Assembly: GCF_008807375.1 (NCBI RefSeq)
Contig: NZ_CP043311.1
Coordinates: 3,452,001 to 3,516,000 of the forward strand
Source of the DNA: Pseudomonas lalkuanensis
Lineage (GTDB): Bacteria; Pseudomonadota; Gammaproteobacteria; Pseudomonadales; Pseudomonadaceae
DNA: 64,000 bases
Direction of reading: 5' to 3'
The notes under the pieces are model-generated. The model saw only the letters and a program-made list of their open reading frames with translations, did not search any database and was not told where the DNA came from. Numbering within the stretch: position 1 is the stretch's first letter; each line of letters opens with the position of its first letter. A program made the translations under genes and the position numbers. Of this stretch, positions 33,074 to 42,199 are shown one piece after another.

Positions 33074-34195
33074 TCAACGGTCCAGGTGGGCGACGGCGAT
33101 CAGGTTGTGGAAGTGAGCGATGCCGTGCTCGCTCTGGCCGCTGCGCTGGCTGTCCACCATGATCCGGCCCTGGCCCCGGTAGCCACGGGACTTCAGGCCC
33201 TTCTGCACGCTTTCCACCAGGCGCAGGTCTTCCGGACGGAACACGTCGCGGTACCACTCGATCAGCGACTGCTGCTCGGGGGTGATGTCCTTGTTCAGGA
33301 AGTAGATGTCGTAGTGCTGCAGGGTCACTTCGGCGCTGACCGGGAACTCGTAGATCACGGTCATGAAGTTGCCGCCAGGCGGCGCGTTGAACATGGTGCA
33401 GGGCCAGACCCAGAAGCCGCTGAAGGACGGGTCCTTCACCGACTCGTCGAACTTGAAGGACTTCTCCGACGGTTTGGCCAGGCCGTACTGCAGCGACCAG
33501 TTGCCGTGCATGGTGTGGGTGTACTGGCCGACATCGACGGAGTCGGAGAAGCCCGGGTGGGCCGGGGCGCAGTGGTAGCACTCCATGTAGTTGTCGACGA
33601 TGGACTTCCAGTTGGCCGGGGTCTCGGTGACGAAACGGGCCGCCAGGTGCAGGTCGTCCACCACCGGGCAGGCCTGGCGCAGGCGGGCTTCGAGGCCCGG
33701 CAGCTGCTCTTCTACGGAGCCGGCGTCCTTGTTCATGTTGACGAAGATGAAGCCGGCGTACTCCTCCACGCGCAGCTGCACCAGGCTGGAGTTGGCCTTG
33801 TCGAAGTTGGCGACGTGGTCGCAGTTGCGCGCATGGGCCAGCTCGCCGTCGAGCTTGAAGGTCCAGGCATGGTACGGGCAGGTGATGACGTTCTTCGCCT
33901 TGCCGTCGCCCTGCAGCAACTGGTGGCCACGGTGCGGGCAGACGTTATAGAAGGCGCGCAGTTCAGCGTCGCGGCCGCGCACGACGATGATGCTCTCGCC
34001 GATGTACTCGCGGGTGATGTAAGCGTTGTTCTCTGCCACTTCGCTGCGATGGCCGACGCAGACCCAGCTGTTGGCGAATATCTTCTCCTTTTCGAAATCG
34101 AAGACTTCCGGACGGGTGTAGTAGCTGGCAGGAATGGTGTAGGCCTCATCGGCGTTGGCACAGAAGTCGGCAGGGAGGCGTTGGATATCGTTCAT
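33074..34195 (-). CDS. cntA: Carnitine monooxygenase oxygenase subunit (Rieske)
   Basis: A 373-residue Rieske non-heme iron oxygenase. The Rieske ligands are Cys86, His88, Cys106 and His109 ('CPHRGH' and 'CPYHAW'). The mononuclear iron site follows 'DNYMECYHCAPAH' (His208, His213). Glu205 takes the place of the usual bridging Asp, a known hallmark of CntA. Whole-length similarity to CntA is high (for example 'FYNVCPHRGHQLL', 'SRGYRGQGRIM' and 'SGQSEHGIAHF'). It oxidises carnitine at C4, giving trimethylamine and malic semialdehyde. The start at 34195 has GGAG nine bases before. The upstream region carries GTTAAC motifs shared with the transporter gene. Confidence 0.93.
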   Translation of the reverse strand: MNDIQRLPADFCANADEAYTIPASYYTRPEVFDFEKEKIFANSWVCVGHRSEVAENNAYITREYIGESIIVVRGRDAELRAFYNVCPHRGHQLLQGDGKAKNVITCPYHAWTFKLDGELAHARNCDHVANFDKANSSLVQLRVEEYAGFIFVNMNKDAGSVEEQLPGLEARLRQACPVVDDLHLAARFVTETPANWKSIVDNYMECYHCAPAHPGFSDSVDVGQYTHTMHGNWSLQYGLAKPSEKSFKFDESVKDPSFSGFWVWPCTMFNAPPGGNFMTVIYEFPVSAEVTLQHYDIYFLNKDITPEQQSLIEWYRDVFRPEDLRLVESVQKGLKSRGYRGQGRIMVDSQRSGQSEHGIAHFHNLIAVAHLDR

Positions 34196-34256
34196 CTTAT
34201 GTACTCCAGGCATTAAGGGCGCCGGTTCGGGCCGGGCCATAACAGCTTTTTTACTT

Positions 34257-34285
34257 TTGGTTAACACAAATCTATCAGTTAACAG
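34257..34285 (-). promoter_or_regulatory. GTTAAC motifs upstream of cntA
   Basis: TTGGTTAACA (34257-34266) and CAGTTAACAG (34276-34285) lie 62-90 bases before the cntA start. The 10-mer TTGGTTAACA recurs exactly upstream of the BCCT gene at 36158-36167. Shared operator of the carnitine genes is the simplest reading; the regulator is not known. Confidence 0.5.
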
Positions 34286-34451
34286 ATCGGGCAAAATTTT
34301 TTGGGCCCAGGTTGGTCCGAGCCCTTCGAGGCCCGACGTGGCACATGAAAGTCATGCCGAATCGTTGGGCGTCGCATCGCTCAGCGGAACGCCACCCGGC
34401 CCAACCTGCAGAGGCACCACCCGGCACGTCCCTGTGCCGGCACAACTCGAC

Positions 34452-36065
34452 TCACTGTGCGGTGGCGGTGCTCAGGCGCACGCCTTCCTCCGCTTTCGGC
34501 GGCTCGACGCTTTCGTCCAGGCCGCGGCGTACCGCTTCTTCCTCGATCAGGTGGGCTGGCATGCTGCCGTAGTCCTGGATCATCCACTTGAAGAAGCCGT
34601 AGATCTTGGTCAGCAGGATCACCAGGAAGGGGATCGCGGTCAGCACCACGGCGGTCTTCATGGTCGACAGCGACGCCTTGGCGAACAGCATGGCCAGCGG
34701 GATCAGGGTCAGCATCACGCACCAGAACAGGCGGTGGGTCGGGGTCGGGTCCTGGCCTTCTTGCAGGTTGCGGGTGCTGGTGGCCGCCACGGCGTAGGCC
34801 GCTGCGTCCATGTGGGAGGCGCAGAACACCGCCATGATGAACAGGTACACCGCCAGGAACACCTTGCCGAAGGGCAGCGCCGTCAGGAGCATTTCCACGG
34901 CGGTCTCACCGCCCTGCTCGCTGAGAATGCGCGGCACGTCGATGGCGCCGGTGATGAACTGGTGCATGCTGTAGCTTTCCAGTGCGCCGAAGAAGAACCA
35001 GCAGCCCACGCTCCCGCCGAGCAGCAGCGCGGCGACCACTTCCTTGATCTTGCGGCCCTTGGATACGCGGGTCACGAACATCGCCACGCCCGGCGCGTAG
35101 GACACCCACCACAGCCAGTAGAACACCGTCCAGTTGCGGGTGAAGGCACCGTCGCCCGCCGGGTCGGTGAACAGGCTCATGTGCACGTAGTTCTGGATCA
35201 TCAGGCCGATGGCATTGGCGGTGTTGTTCAGGGTGAACTGGGTCGGACCGACCAGGAACACCACGCCAGCGAAGGCCAGGGCGCCGACGCACACCATCTT
35301 CGACAGGCGCTGCATGCCGCCGTCAATGCCGATGTAGGAGCTCAGGGAGAAGATCACCGCCACGACGCCGATCACCACCAGTTGGGTGACGAAAGTATCC
35401 GGAATGCCGGTGAGGCCGGACAGGCCGCGAGTCAGGGTGGAAGCGGTGAGCGCCAGGGAGACGGTCAGCGCGCCGAACATGGTGAGCAGGAAGATCAGGT
35501 CCACCAGACGGCCAACCGGCCCATTGGCGCGGAAGCCGGTGACCGCTTCGATGATCGAAGCCAGGCCCAGACCGCTCTTCTTGCGCACGTGGAAGTGATA
35601 GGCGAGCGCCAGCGACGACAGCGCATAGAGCGACCAGGCGCTGATGCCCCAGTGGAAGAAGGAATAGCTGACGCTGAAGTCCAGCGCTTCGCGGCTGCCG
35701 GCAGCGATGTTCAGGCCAGGGGTCTGGTAGTAGTACGCCCACTCCATCACGCCCCAGTAGAGGGTCGAGGAGCCCATGCCGGCGCAGATGAACATGAACA
35801 CCCAGGTCATGTTCGTGTACTCGGGCTTGCCGTTGCCCAAGCGGATGTTGCCGTACTTGCTGAACGCCAGGTACAGCACGGCAAGGGCAGTGCCGAACAC
35901 GAACAGCTGCACGGTGGTGCCGAAGGTGCGGGTGGAAATCTCGAAGAGCCGGTTGGCCATGGCCTCCGACTCGGCAGGGAACGCAGCAAGGCCGATCACG
36001 GTCAGGGCCACGGCAATCAGGCTCGCCGTGATCAAGAACATGTCTTTCTTATTGTTGTTGGACAT
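34452..36065 (-). CDS. BCCT-family transporter (betaine/carnitine/choline)
   Basis: A 537-residue transporter with 12 predicted helices and the BCCT signature region '[20 protein letters not shown]', plus '[18 protein letters not shown]', which resembles the CaiT helix 3 region, and '[13 protein letters not shown]'. AGGAG lies 6-10 bases before the ATG at 36065. It is upstream of cntA in the same direction, so it is the likely carnitine (or gamma-butyrobetaine) importer of the pathway. There is no long C-terminal osmosensing tail, which agrees with a catabolic rather than osmoprotective role. Confidence 0.9.
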   Translation of the reverse strand: MSNNNKKDMFLITASLIAVALTVIGLAAFPAESEAMANRLFEISTRTFGTTVQLFVFGTALAVLYLAFSKYGNIRLGNGKPEYTNMTWVFMFICAGMGSSTLYWGVMEWAYYYQTPGLNIAAGSREALDFSVSYSFFHWGISAWSLYALSSLALAYHFHVRKKSGLGLASIIEAVTGFRANGPVGRLVDLIFLLTMFGALTVSLALTASTLTRGLSGLTGIPDTFVTQLVVIGVVAVIFSLSSYIGIDGGMQRLSKMVCVGALAFAGVVFLVGPTQFTLNNTANAIGLMIQNYVHMSLFTDPAGDGAFTRNWTVFYWLWWVSYAPGVAMFVTRVSKGRKIKEVVAALLLGGSVGCWFFFGALESYSMHQFITGAIDVPRILSEQGGETAVEMLLTALPFGKVFLAVYLFIMAVFCASHMDAAAYAVAATSTRNLQEGQDPTPTHRLFWCVMLTLIPLAMLFAKASLSTMKTAVVLTAIPFLVILLTKIYGFFKWMIQDYGSMPAHLIEEEAVRRGLDESVEPPKAEEGVRLSTATAQ

Positions 36066-36132
36066 CGATGTCTCCTGAAACTGGATAACCCGGCGCCCCA
36101 TCAGGCAGGGGGCCACCGGACTACGCTATTTG

Positions 36133-36167
36133 TTAATCATTGGTTTACGTTAATCCATTGGTTAACA
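36133..36167 (-). promoter_or_regulatory. Tandem direct repeat upstream of the BCCT gene
   Basis: TTAATCATTGGTTTAC (36133-36148) is followed after one base by TTAATCCATTGGTTAAC (36150-36166), a 17-base period. The second copy contains TTGGTTAACA, also found upstream of cntA. The repeats lie 68-102 bases before the transporter start, a good place for an activator or repressor. Confidence 0.55.
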
Positions 36168-36234
36168 GCTTGTCCGAAAATATCCCTTTAAGCAACTCCT
36201 GTCGGACAGTTTGCACGCCGCTTGTCACCTGCGG

Positions 36235-36271
36235 AAAAGCACCGGCCGCCTGGTTTTCACGGGGCGGCCGG
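36235..36271 (-). terminator. Terminator downstream of the D-malate dehydrogenase gene
   Basis: On the minus strand the arms CCGGCCGCC and GGCGGCCGG (36263-36271 and 36242-36250) form a nine-base-pair stem followed by TGCTTTT. It lies just after the dehydrogenase stop, so that gene is probably transcribed separately from the BCCT gene downstream. Confidence 0.65.
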
Positions 36272-36278
36272 ATGAGTC

Positions 36279-37361
36279 TTACAGTGCGTCAGCGACGGCC
36301 TTGCCCACTTCCTGGGTCGAGGCCTTGCCGCCCAGGTCCGGCGTCACCGGGCCTTCGGCGATCACTTGCTCGATGGCACGCAGGATGCCGTCGTGGGCGG
36401 CCTTGTAGCGCTCGTCGCCGTTGCCGAGGAAATCCAGCATCAACGCGCCGGACCAGATCATGGCGATGGGGTTGGCGATGTTGCGGCCGTAGATGTCCGG
36501 GGCCGAACCGTGCACCGGCTCGAACAGCGACGGGAAGTTGCGCTCCGGGTTGAGGTTGGCCGACGGCGCGATACCGATGGTGCCGGCACAGGCCGGGCCC
36601 AGGTCGGAGAGAATGTCGCCGAACAGGTTGGAGGCCACCACCACGTCGAAGCGATCCGGCTGCAGTACGAAGCGTGCGCAGAGGATGTCGATGTGCTGCT
36701 TGTCCCACTTGATCTCAGGGTACTTCTCGGCCATCGCGGCCACCCGCTCGTCCCAGTAGGGCATGCTCACCGCCATGCCGTTGGATTTGGTGGCGGCGGT
36801 CAGCTGCTTGCGCTCGCGGGTCTGGGCCAGGTCGAAGGCGTACTTGAGGATGCGATCGACACCACGACGGGTGAACACCGACTCCTGCAGCACGAACTCA
36901 TGCTCGGTGCCTTCGAACATGCGCCCACCCAGGGAGGAGTACTCGCCTTCGGTGTTCTCGCGGATCACCACGAAATCGATATCGCCGGGCTCACGACCGG
37001 CCAGCGGGCACGGCACGCCGGGGAATAGGCGCACCGGGCGGATGTTCACGTACTGGTCGAAATCGCGGCGGAACTTCAGCAGCGAGCCCCAGAGGGAAAT
37101 GTGGTCGGGCACCTTGTCCGGCCAGCCCACGGCGCCAAAGTAGAGGGCGTCGAAGCCCTTCAGGCGCTCGAACCAGTCGTCCGGCATCATCTTGCCATGC
37201 TGCAGGTAGTAGTCGCAGCTGGCCCACTCGATGGTCTCGAAGGAAAGGTCCAGGCCCCACTTGCGGGCCGCCGCTTCGACGACCCGCAGGCCCTCGGGGA
37301 GAACTTCGTTGCCGATGCCGTCGCCGGGGATGGCGGCGATCTTGAATGTCTTCTTGTTCAT
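36279..37361 (-). CDS. dmlA: D-malate/tartrate dehydrogenase, decarboxylating
   Basis: A 360-residue member of the isocitrate/isopropylmalate dehydrogenase family, of the tartrate dehydrogenase/D-malate dehydrogenase (TtuC/DmlA) kind. 'IAAIPGDGIGNEVLPEGLRV', 'FVVIRENTEGEYSSLGGRMF' and 'NLFGDILSDLGPACAGTIGI' carry the substrate and Mg-binding residues, and 'FEPVHGSAPDIYGRNIANPI' carries the NAD site. It oxidises and decarboxylates D-malate to pyruvate with NAD. L-carnitine has the R configuration at C3, so the malate from the Cnt route should be the D form, which is the substrate of this enzyme. The DmlR-like regulator lies divergent beside it. Confidence 0.88.
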   Translation of the reverse strand: MNKKTFKIAAIPGDGIGNEVLPEGLRVVEAAARKWGLDLSFETIEWASCDYYLQHGKMMPDDWFERLKGFDALYFGAVGWPDKVPDHISLWGSLLKFRRDFDQYVNIRPVRLFPGVPCPLAGREPGDIDFVVIRENTEGEYSSLGGRMFEGTEHEFVLQESVFTRRGVDRILKYAFDLAQTRERKQLTAATKSNGMAVSMPYWDERVAAMAEKYPEIKWDKQHIDILCARFVLQPDRFDVVVASNLFGDILSDLGPACAGTIGIAPSANLNPERNFPSLFEPVHGSAPDIYGRNIANPIAMIWSGALMLDFLGNGDERYKAAHDGILRAIEQVIAEGPVTPDLGGKASTQEVGKAVADAL

Positions 37362-37470
37362 CTGGTCGTGCCCTTGCTGAAGGCGCCCTGTTCAGGCGGG
37401 GTGACGACCATGCTATAAGGACGCGCTACAAAGATAATCCAGCACATCATTGATAGATAAGACACGAATC

Positions 37471-38379
37471 GTGAATAGTCTGCCAAACCTGGAAGACCTC
37501 CGCGTCTTCGTCCTCGTCGCCCGCCGCTCCAGCTTCGCCGCCGTCGCCAGCGAGATGGGCACCTCCCCTGCCTTCGTCAGCAAACGCATCCGCCTGCTGG
37601 AGGAAAGCCTCGGCGTACGCCTGCTGCACCGCACCACCCGGCGTGTGGCCGTGAGTGAGGACGGCGAGCGGGTGTACCGCTGGGCGCAGACCATCTTCGA
37701 GGCGGTGGAACGGATGACCGATGAAGTCTCCGAGCTGCACCAGGAACCGCGCGGGCAGCTGCGTATCGTCAGCAGCTTCGGCCTGGGCCGGCGCCTGGTG
37801 GCCCCCGCGCTGTCGGCGCTGTCGGAACGTTATCCGGTGCTGGATATCCGCCTGGACCTGTTCGACCGGCTGGTGGACCTGATCGAGGAAGGCTTCGACC
37901 TGGACATCCGCATCGGCGACAACATCGCCCCCAACCTGATCGCCAAGCCGCTGGCCGAAAACAGCCGCATTCTCTGCGCCGCCCCCTCCTACCTGGCGCG
38001 CCACGGCGAACCCGGCAGCCTGGCGGAGCTGGCCGGGCACGACTGCCTGGTGATCAAGGAGCGCGACCACCCCTTCGGCGTCTGGCGTCTGCACGGACCG
38101 GCCGGAGAGGAAAACGTGAAGGTCACCGGCCCCTTGTCGGCCAACAACGGCGAGATCGTCCACCAGTGGGCCGTGGACGGACGCGGCATCGCCCTGCGCT
38201 CCTGGTGGGACGTGGGCGAAAGCCTGGAGAACGGACGCCTGGTACAGGTGCTGCCCGAGTATCGGCAGCCGGCGAACATCTGGGCGGTGTACGCCGCGCC
38301 TCTGGATACCTCGGCCAAGATCCGCGTGACGGTGGAATTCTTCCGCCAGTATTTCCGCGATCACCGGGGCCGTTCGTAA
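37471..38379 (+). CDS. dmlR: LysR-family regulator, DmlR-like
   Basis: A 302-residue LysR regulator. The winged helix is at residues about 5-65 ('SSFAAVASEMGTSPAFVSKR', then 'LLEESLGVRLLHRTTRR'). The effector domain contains 'LVIKERDHPFGVWRLHGPAG' and 'AVDGRGIALRSWWDVGESL', close to E. coli DmlR, the activator of D-malate dehydrogenase. The GTG at 37471 is chosen over a TTG 21 bases upstream because it gives the usual N-terminus. It is divergent from dmlA with 109 bases between them, so D-malate-responsive activation of dmlA is expected. Confidence 0.88.
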   Translation: MNSLPNLEDLRVFVLVARRSSFAAVASEMGTSPAFVSKRIRLLEESLGVRLLHRTTRRVAVSEDGERVYRWAQTIFEAVERMTDEVSELHQEPRGQLRIVSSFGLGRRLVAPALSALSERYPVLDIRLDLFDRLVDLIEEGFDLDIRIGDNIAPNLIAKPLAENSRILCAAPSYLARHGEPGSLAELAGHDCLVIKERDHPFGVWRLHGPAGEENVKVTGPLSANNGEIVHQWAVDGRGIALRSWWDVGESLENGRLVQVLPEYRQPANIWAVYAAPLDTSAKIRVTVEFFRQYFRDHRGRS

Positions 38380-38450
38380 CGCGGATCACGCTTCACCGAT
38401 CCACCTTCCGCAGCCCGAGCCGCCGCCGGTGACGGACTAGACCGGCACAG

Positions 38451-38498
38451 GTCGGAATGACAACTCACGCTGTCATTCGAACCGCAGTCGAAATGACA
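38451..38498. promoter_or_regulatory. Three TCGnAATGACA half-sites
   Basis: GTCGGAATGACA (38451-38462), then TGTCATTCGA in inverse orientation (38471-38480), then GTCGAAATGACA (38487-38498). The first two form an 8-bp dyad (GAATGACA/TGTCATTC) and the third is a direct copy. They lie about 95-140 bases before the small secreted-protein gene at 38593 and look like an operator array for it. Confidence 0.5.
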
Positions 38499-38592
38499 TC
38501 ACACGCCGCATGTTGTTGATCCGGAAAGATTTCACTTCTGGCACGGAATGTGACGAGGACCCTTTGCCATACAACAGTCGAAGGGAACCATC

Positions 38593-38937
38593 ATGACAGT
38601 CCCCAGCTTCACCCTGTGCCTTGTCCTGCTCGCTTCATCTCCCGCCTTCGCTGCGGAAGTCCTCTCCGACGTTCCTGACACCACCGCCGGCAAGGCTGGC
38701 GGCGGCATGACCGGACTGATGGTCGGTGCCATCGGCGGCCCGGCCGGCGCCATCGCCGGTGCTGCGGTGGGTTACTTCGGTGGCGGGGCGGTCCAGCAGG
38801 CCACCGGCCTCGCCGAATCCGCCTACATGGTGAGGATGGATGACGGCTCGGTGCAGCGCTTCCGCTCCCCGGGCAAGCACTTCAAGCCTGGTGATCAGGT
38901 CGTGGTGCACGGCATCCGCATCGAAGCCGCGAACTGA
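38593..38937 (+). CDS. Small exported glycine-zipper protein
   Basis: A 114-residue protein with a signal peptide (cleaved near 'SPAFAAE'), then a glycine-zipper segment 'GGGMTGLMVGAIGGPAGAIA' that continues with 'GAAVGYFGGG', as in SlyB and similar envelope proteins. The polar C-terminal domain ends 'VVVHGIRIEAAN'. There is no lipobox cysteine, so it is not a lipoprotein. GAAGGGAACC precedes the ATG. It probably sits in the outer membrane or periplasm; the function is unknown. Confidence 0.75.
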   Translation: MTVPSFTLCLVLLASSPAFAAEVLSDVPDTTAGKAGGGMTGLMVGAIGGPAGAIAGAAVGYFGGGAVQQATGLAESAYMVRMDDGSVQRFRSPGKHFKPGDQVVVHGIRIEAAN

Positions 38938-38982
38938 AGGCGCAGCGCCCCTCTCCCGCCAGGACGGGGGCGCCGGCGCAGG

Positions 38983-40533
38983 TCACTGGTTCAACGCCTC
39001 TTCCGCCGCAGCGATATCCGCCTGGCGCTTGGCGATCATGTCGCCGATCGGCGGCCCCTGGAAGCGCCGTGCCTCGAAGGCGAACCAGACGATCCCGGTG
39101 AGGATCAGGAAGCCGATGGTGATGTACAGCGCCCAGTCGTTGGGCGGCTGGATGCCGATGATGAAGATCAGCGCCATCGAGATGATCGACAGGATCGCCA
39201 CCAGCGAGAACAGGCCGCGCCCGAGATTCCACGGGCCCATGCGCGGCCACTTGGCCGTGCCGAAGGTGAACAGCCCGAGCACGATCGGGATGACGAAGGA
39301 GAAGAACAGGAAGATCACGGTGCACGACACCACGATGGTGTAGACCGGCGTCTCGCCGATGGACACCAGCGACGAACCCCAGACGAACAGCACCGCGAGG
39401 GCGGCGCCGGTCCAGATAGCCGCCACCGGGGTGCGGTGGGCCGGCGAAACGCTGGCCAGCGCCCGGGACGCTGGCAGCCCGCCGTCACGGGCGAAGGCGA
39501 AGATCATCCGCGATACCGAGGTCACGGTGGCCAGGCCGCAGAGAATCTGCGAAATGAAGATGGCCAGGTAGAGCAGTTCCTTCACCGTCGAATTCACCTG
39601 GGTGTCCATGGCCCAGAAGAACACGTTCCAGCCCTGGGCCGCCGCCTCTTCCATGCTTGGCAGCATCAGCACGAAGGCGCTCAACATCAGCCAGCCGAAC
39701 AGCAGCGACCAGACCACCGACATCACCATGCCGCGCGGCACCGAATGGGCCGCCTGCACGGTTTCTTCCGAGGTGTGGGCCGAAGCGTCGTAGCCGGTGA
39801 TGGTGTAGATCGGCAGTAGCAGGCCGAGGAGGAAGATCCAGCTGTTGGACACTTCCGGCCAGACGTTGCCACCGGCCGCGCCGGAGAAGTTGCCGAAGGT
39901 CCACAGCCGGGAGAACTCGTAACCTGGCGCGGCCGCCAGGCAGACGATGGTCAGGGCGATGGCCGTGGCGAAGATCAGGTAGCCGGAAAAGTCCGTGAGC
40001 TTCGCCGTGAGCCCGATGCCGAAGTGGTTACAGAGCGCCTGCCCGCCGGTGAGGATGGCGAGGAAGATGATGCGCGTGGTGATGGTGTCTTCCATCCCCA
40101 GCATTGGCCCGAAGGAACCGAAGAAGAAGTAATAGGTGCCGACGTTGATCGCCCCCAGCACGGTCACCAGGCCCAGCAGGTTGAACCAGGCGGTGAGCCA
40201 GCCGGTGAAGCGGTTGCCGAGAATCGACCCCCAGTGGTACAGCCCACCGGCCGTGGGATAGGCCGAGGCGATCTGCGCCATGGCCACGGCGAACACACCG
40301 GAAATCATGCAGCCCAGGGGCCAGCCGATGCCGATGGCTGCGCCACCGGCGCCGGAGGTGCCCTGGGCCAGCGAGTTGATGCCGCCGGACAGGATGCAGA
40401 TGATGGAGAAGGAAATGGCGAAGTTGGAGAAGCCGCCCATGCGTCGCGACAGCTCCTGGGCATAGCCCATGCTGTGCAACAGCTTGACGTCATCGTCCTG
40501 ATGCGTGGAGCCGTGTTGGCCTTCAGGATTCAT
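38983..40533 (-). CDS. APC-family amino acid/amine permease
   Basis: A 516-residue permease with 12 predicted helices. The opening 'YAQELSRRMGGFSNFAISFS' and 'IICILSGGINSLAQG' and the 'GYDASAHTSEETVQAAHSVP' segment are typical of the GABA/choline-type APC branch. Next gene in the same direction after a glutamine-synthetase-like gene (154-base gap). Such pairs usually take up and glutamylate an amine. The exact substrate is unknown. Confidence 0.88.
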   Translation of the reverse strand: MNPEGQHGSTHQDDDVKLLHSMGYAQELSRRMGGFSNFAISFSIICILSGGINSLAQGTSGAGGAAIGIGWPLGCMISGVFAVAMAQIASAYPTAGGLYHWGSILGNRFTGWLTAWFNLLGLVTVLGAINVGTYYFFFGSFGPMLGMEDTITTRIIFLAILTGGQALCNHFGIGLTAKLTDFSGYLIFATAIALTIVCLAAAPGYEFSRLWTFGNFSGAAGGNVWPEVSNSWIFLLGLLLPIYTITGYDASAHTSEETVQAAHSVPRGMVMSVVWSLLFGWLMLSAFVLMLPSMEEAAAQGWNVFFWAMDTQVNSTVKELLYLAIFISQILCGLATVTSVSRMIFAFARDGGLPASRALASVSPAHRTPVAAIWTGAALAVLFVWGSSLVSIGETPVYTIVVSCTVIFLFFSFVIPIVLGLFTFGTAKWPRMGPWNLGRGLFSLVAILSIISMALIFIIGIQPPNDWALYITIGFLILTGIVWFAFEARRFQGPPIGDMIAKRQADIAAAEEALNQ

Positions 40534-40688
40534 CTTGGGTGCCCTTTGTTGGGAATGGATTGCTCCATGCGGCGGTTCGGGCACCTTCCCCGCCGACTCT
40601 CAGACAGCCTGTCGTACTGCTCCCATCCCCGTTGCAAACCGGTCAGCGAACGTGCCCGAACCCGCCGCTGGCCGGACCACCAAAGCCT

Positions 40689-42062
40689 TCAGTAACGCTC
40701 GAAGCCGCGCTGCAGCTCCCAGTCGGTGATACGCCGGTCGTACTCCTTCTGCTCCCACTCGGCGGTGTGCACGTAGTGGTCGACCACCTCGTCACCAAAC
40801 GCCTTGCGCAGCATGGCCGAGCCCTTGAGGGCGGCCGTGGCCTCGCGCAGGGTCTTGTCGACTTCCGGCAGCTGGTCGTTCATGTAGGCATCGCCCTCGA
40901 AGGGGGCTGCCAGTTCGAGTTGTTCGTCGATGCCCGCCAGCCCCGCGGCGATCAGCGCGGCGAAGGCGAGATAGGGGTTGAGGTCGGCGCCGCCGATGCG
41001 GCACTCGATGCGCACCGACTTGCTGCCCTCGGCGCAGAGGCGGAAGCCGGCGGTGCGGTTGTCACGACTCCAGACCGCTCGGGTCGGGGCGAAGGTACCG
41101 GCCTGGAAGCGCTTGTAGGAGTTGATGTAGGGCGCGAGGAAATAGGTGACTTCGCTGGCGTACTTGAGCTGCCCGGCCACCCAGCCACGCATCAGCTTCG
41201 ACATGCCGAACTCGTCCTTGGGATCGTAGAACATCGGCTTCTTGCCTTTCTTGTCCCAGAGCGAGCTGTGGATGTGGCAACTGGAGCCGGCCAGGTCATA
41301 GCGCCACTTGGACATGAAAGTGATCGACTTGCCCTGCTGGTAGGCGATCTCCTTGCAGGCGTGCTTGATGATGGCGTGGCGGTCGGCCATGGTCAGGGCG
41401 TCGGCGTAGCGGACGTTGATCTCTTCCTGCCCCGGCCCCCACTCCCCTTTCGAGTTCTCCACCGGCACCCCGCAGGCCTGCAGGTGCTTGCGGATCGCCC
41501 GCAATACCGGTTCCTCGCGGGTGGTCTGGAGGATGCTGTAGTCCTCGATGTAATGCGATGCCGTCTTCGGATGGCTGTAGTTGCGCCTGTGGATGGCGTC
41601 GTAGCTCTCGTCGAACAGATAGAACTCCAGCTCCGAGGCGAACATGCCCGTATAGCCACGCTCGGCAAGCCTGGCCACCTGCTTGCGGAGAATGGCGCGC
41701 GGACTGTGGGGCAGGTCTTCGCGGTGGTGATGGTCGAGTACATCGCAGAGCACCAGCGCCGTGCAGTCCAGCCAGGGCACCCGGCGCAGGGTGCTCATGT
41801 CGGGCTTCAGCACGAAGTCGCCGTAGCCCTTGCTCCAGCTCGCCGCTGCGTAGCCCGGCACCGGCTCCATGTCGATGTCGTCAGCCAGCAGGTAGTTGCA
41901 GCAGTGCGTCTCCTCGAAGGCGCTGTCGACAAAGAATTCAGCCTGGAAGCGTTTGCCAACCAATCGTCCCTGCATGTCCACCATGCAGGCCAGCACCGTG
42001 TCGATCTCGCCGCTGGCAACGGCTTGCTTGAGTTCGTCGAAGCTGAGGAGAGGTTCGCTCAT
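40689..42062 (-). CDS. Glutamine synthetase-family gamma-glutamyl-amine ligase
   Basis: A 457-residue type-III/GlnA-like enzyme with the metal and substrate loops 'MFASELEFYLF', 'GEWGPGQEEINVRYADAL', 'AGSSCHIHSSLWDKKG' and 'RIECRIGGADLNPYLAFAAL'. It lacks the Tyr-adenylylation loop of housekeeping GlnA. Such enzymes (PauA, IpuC type) join glutamate to an amine such as putrescine, isopropylamine or an aromatic amine, using ATP. AAGGACC precedes the ATG. The permease downstream and the aldehyde dehydrogenase upstream suggest amine catabolism. The actual amine is not known; the neighbours point to an arylethylamine or a polyamine. Confidence 0.88.
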   Translation of the reverse strand: MSEPLLSFDELKQAVASGEIDTVLACMVDMQGRLVGKRFQAEFFVDSAFEETHCCNYLLADDIDMEPVPGYAAASWSKGYGDFVLKPDMSTLRRVPWLDCTALVLCDVLDHHHREDLPHSPRAILRKQVARLAERGYTGMFASELEFYLFDESYDAIHRRNYSHPKTASHYIEDYSILQTTREEPVLRAIRKHLQACGVPVENSKGEWGPGQEEINVRYADALTMADRHAIIKHACKEIAYQQGKSITFMSKWRYDLAGSSCHIHSSLWDKKGKKPMFYDPKDEFGMSKLMRGWVAGQLKYASEVTYFLAPYINSYKRFQAGTFAPTRAVWSRDNRTAGFRLCAEGSKSVRIECRIGGADLNPYLAFAALIAAGLAGIDEQLELAAPFEGDAYMNDQLPEVDKTLREATAALKGSAMLRKAFGDEVVDHYVHTAEWEQKEYDRRITDWELQRGFERY

Positions 42063-42095
42063 GAGGCGGTCCTTTGGACGGGGGCTGCCGAAAGC

Positions 42096-42119
42096 TTAGT
42101 TCAGGAATGGAAAGTGCAA
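42096..42119. repeat. 24-base element also found at 28726-28749
   Basis: TTAGTTCAGGAATGGAAAGTGC (first 22 bases) differs from the copy before the VOC gene in only four of 24 positions, all purine or pyrimidine transitions. Here it lies just upstream of the glutamine-synthetase-like gene (which is on the other strand), so it may be part of that promoter. Confidence 0.4.
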
Positions 42120-42199
42120 GGCTTACCCGCACCAGGACGGTGCAAACGGCGTAGATCGGGGAATTTGCGGGGTTTTACCGATCCGTGAGCCCACTTCGT

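Noticed and set aside
34155..36191. 678-codon plus-strand frame
   Set aside because: Antisense to the BCCT transporter; Gln/His-rich composition typical of shadows.
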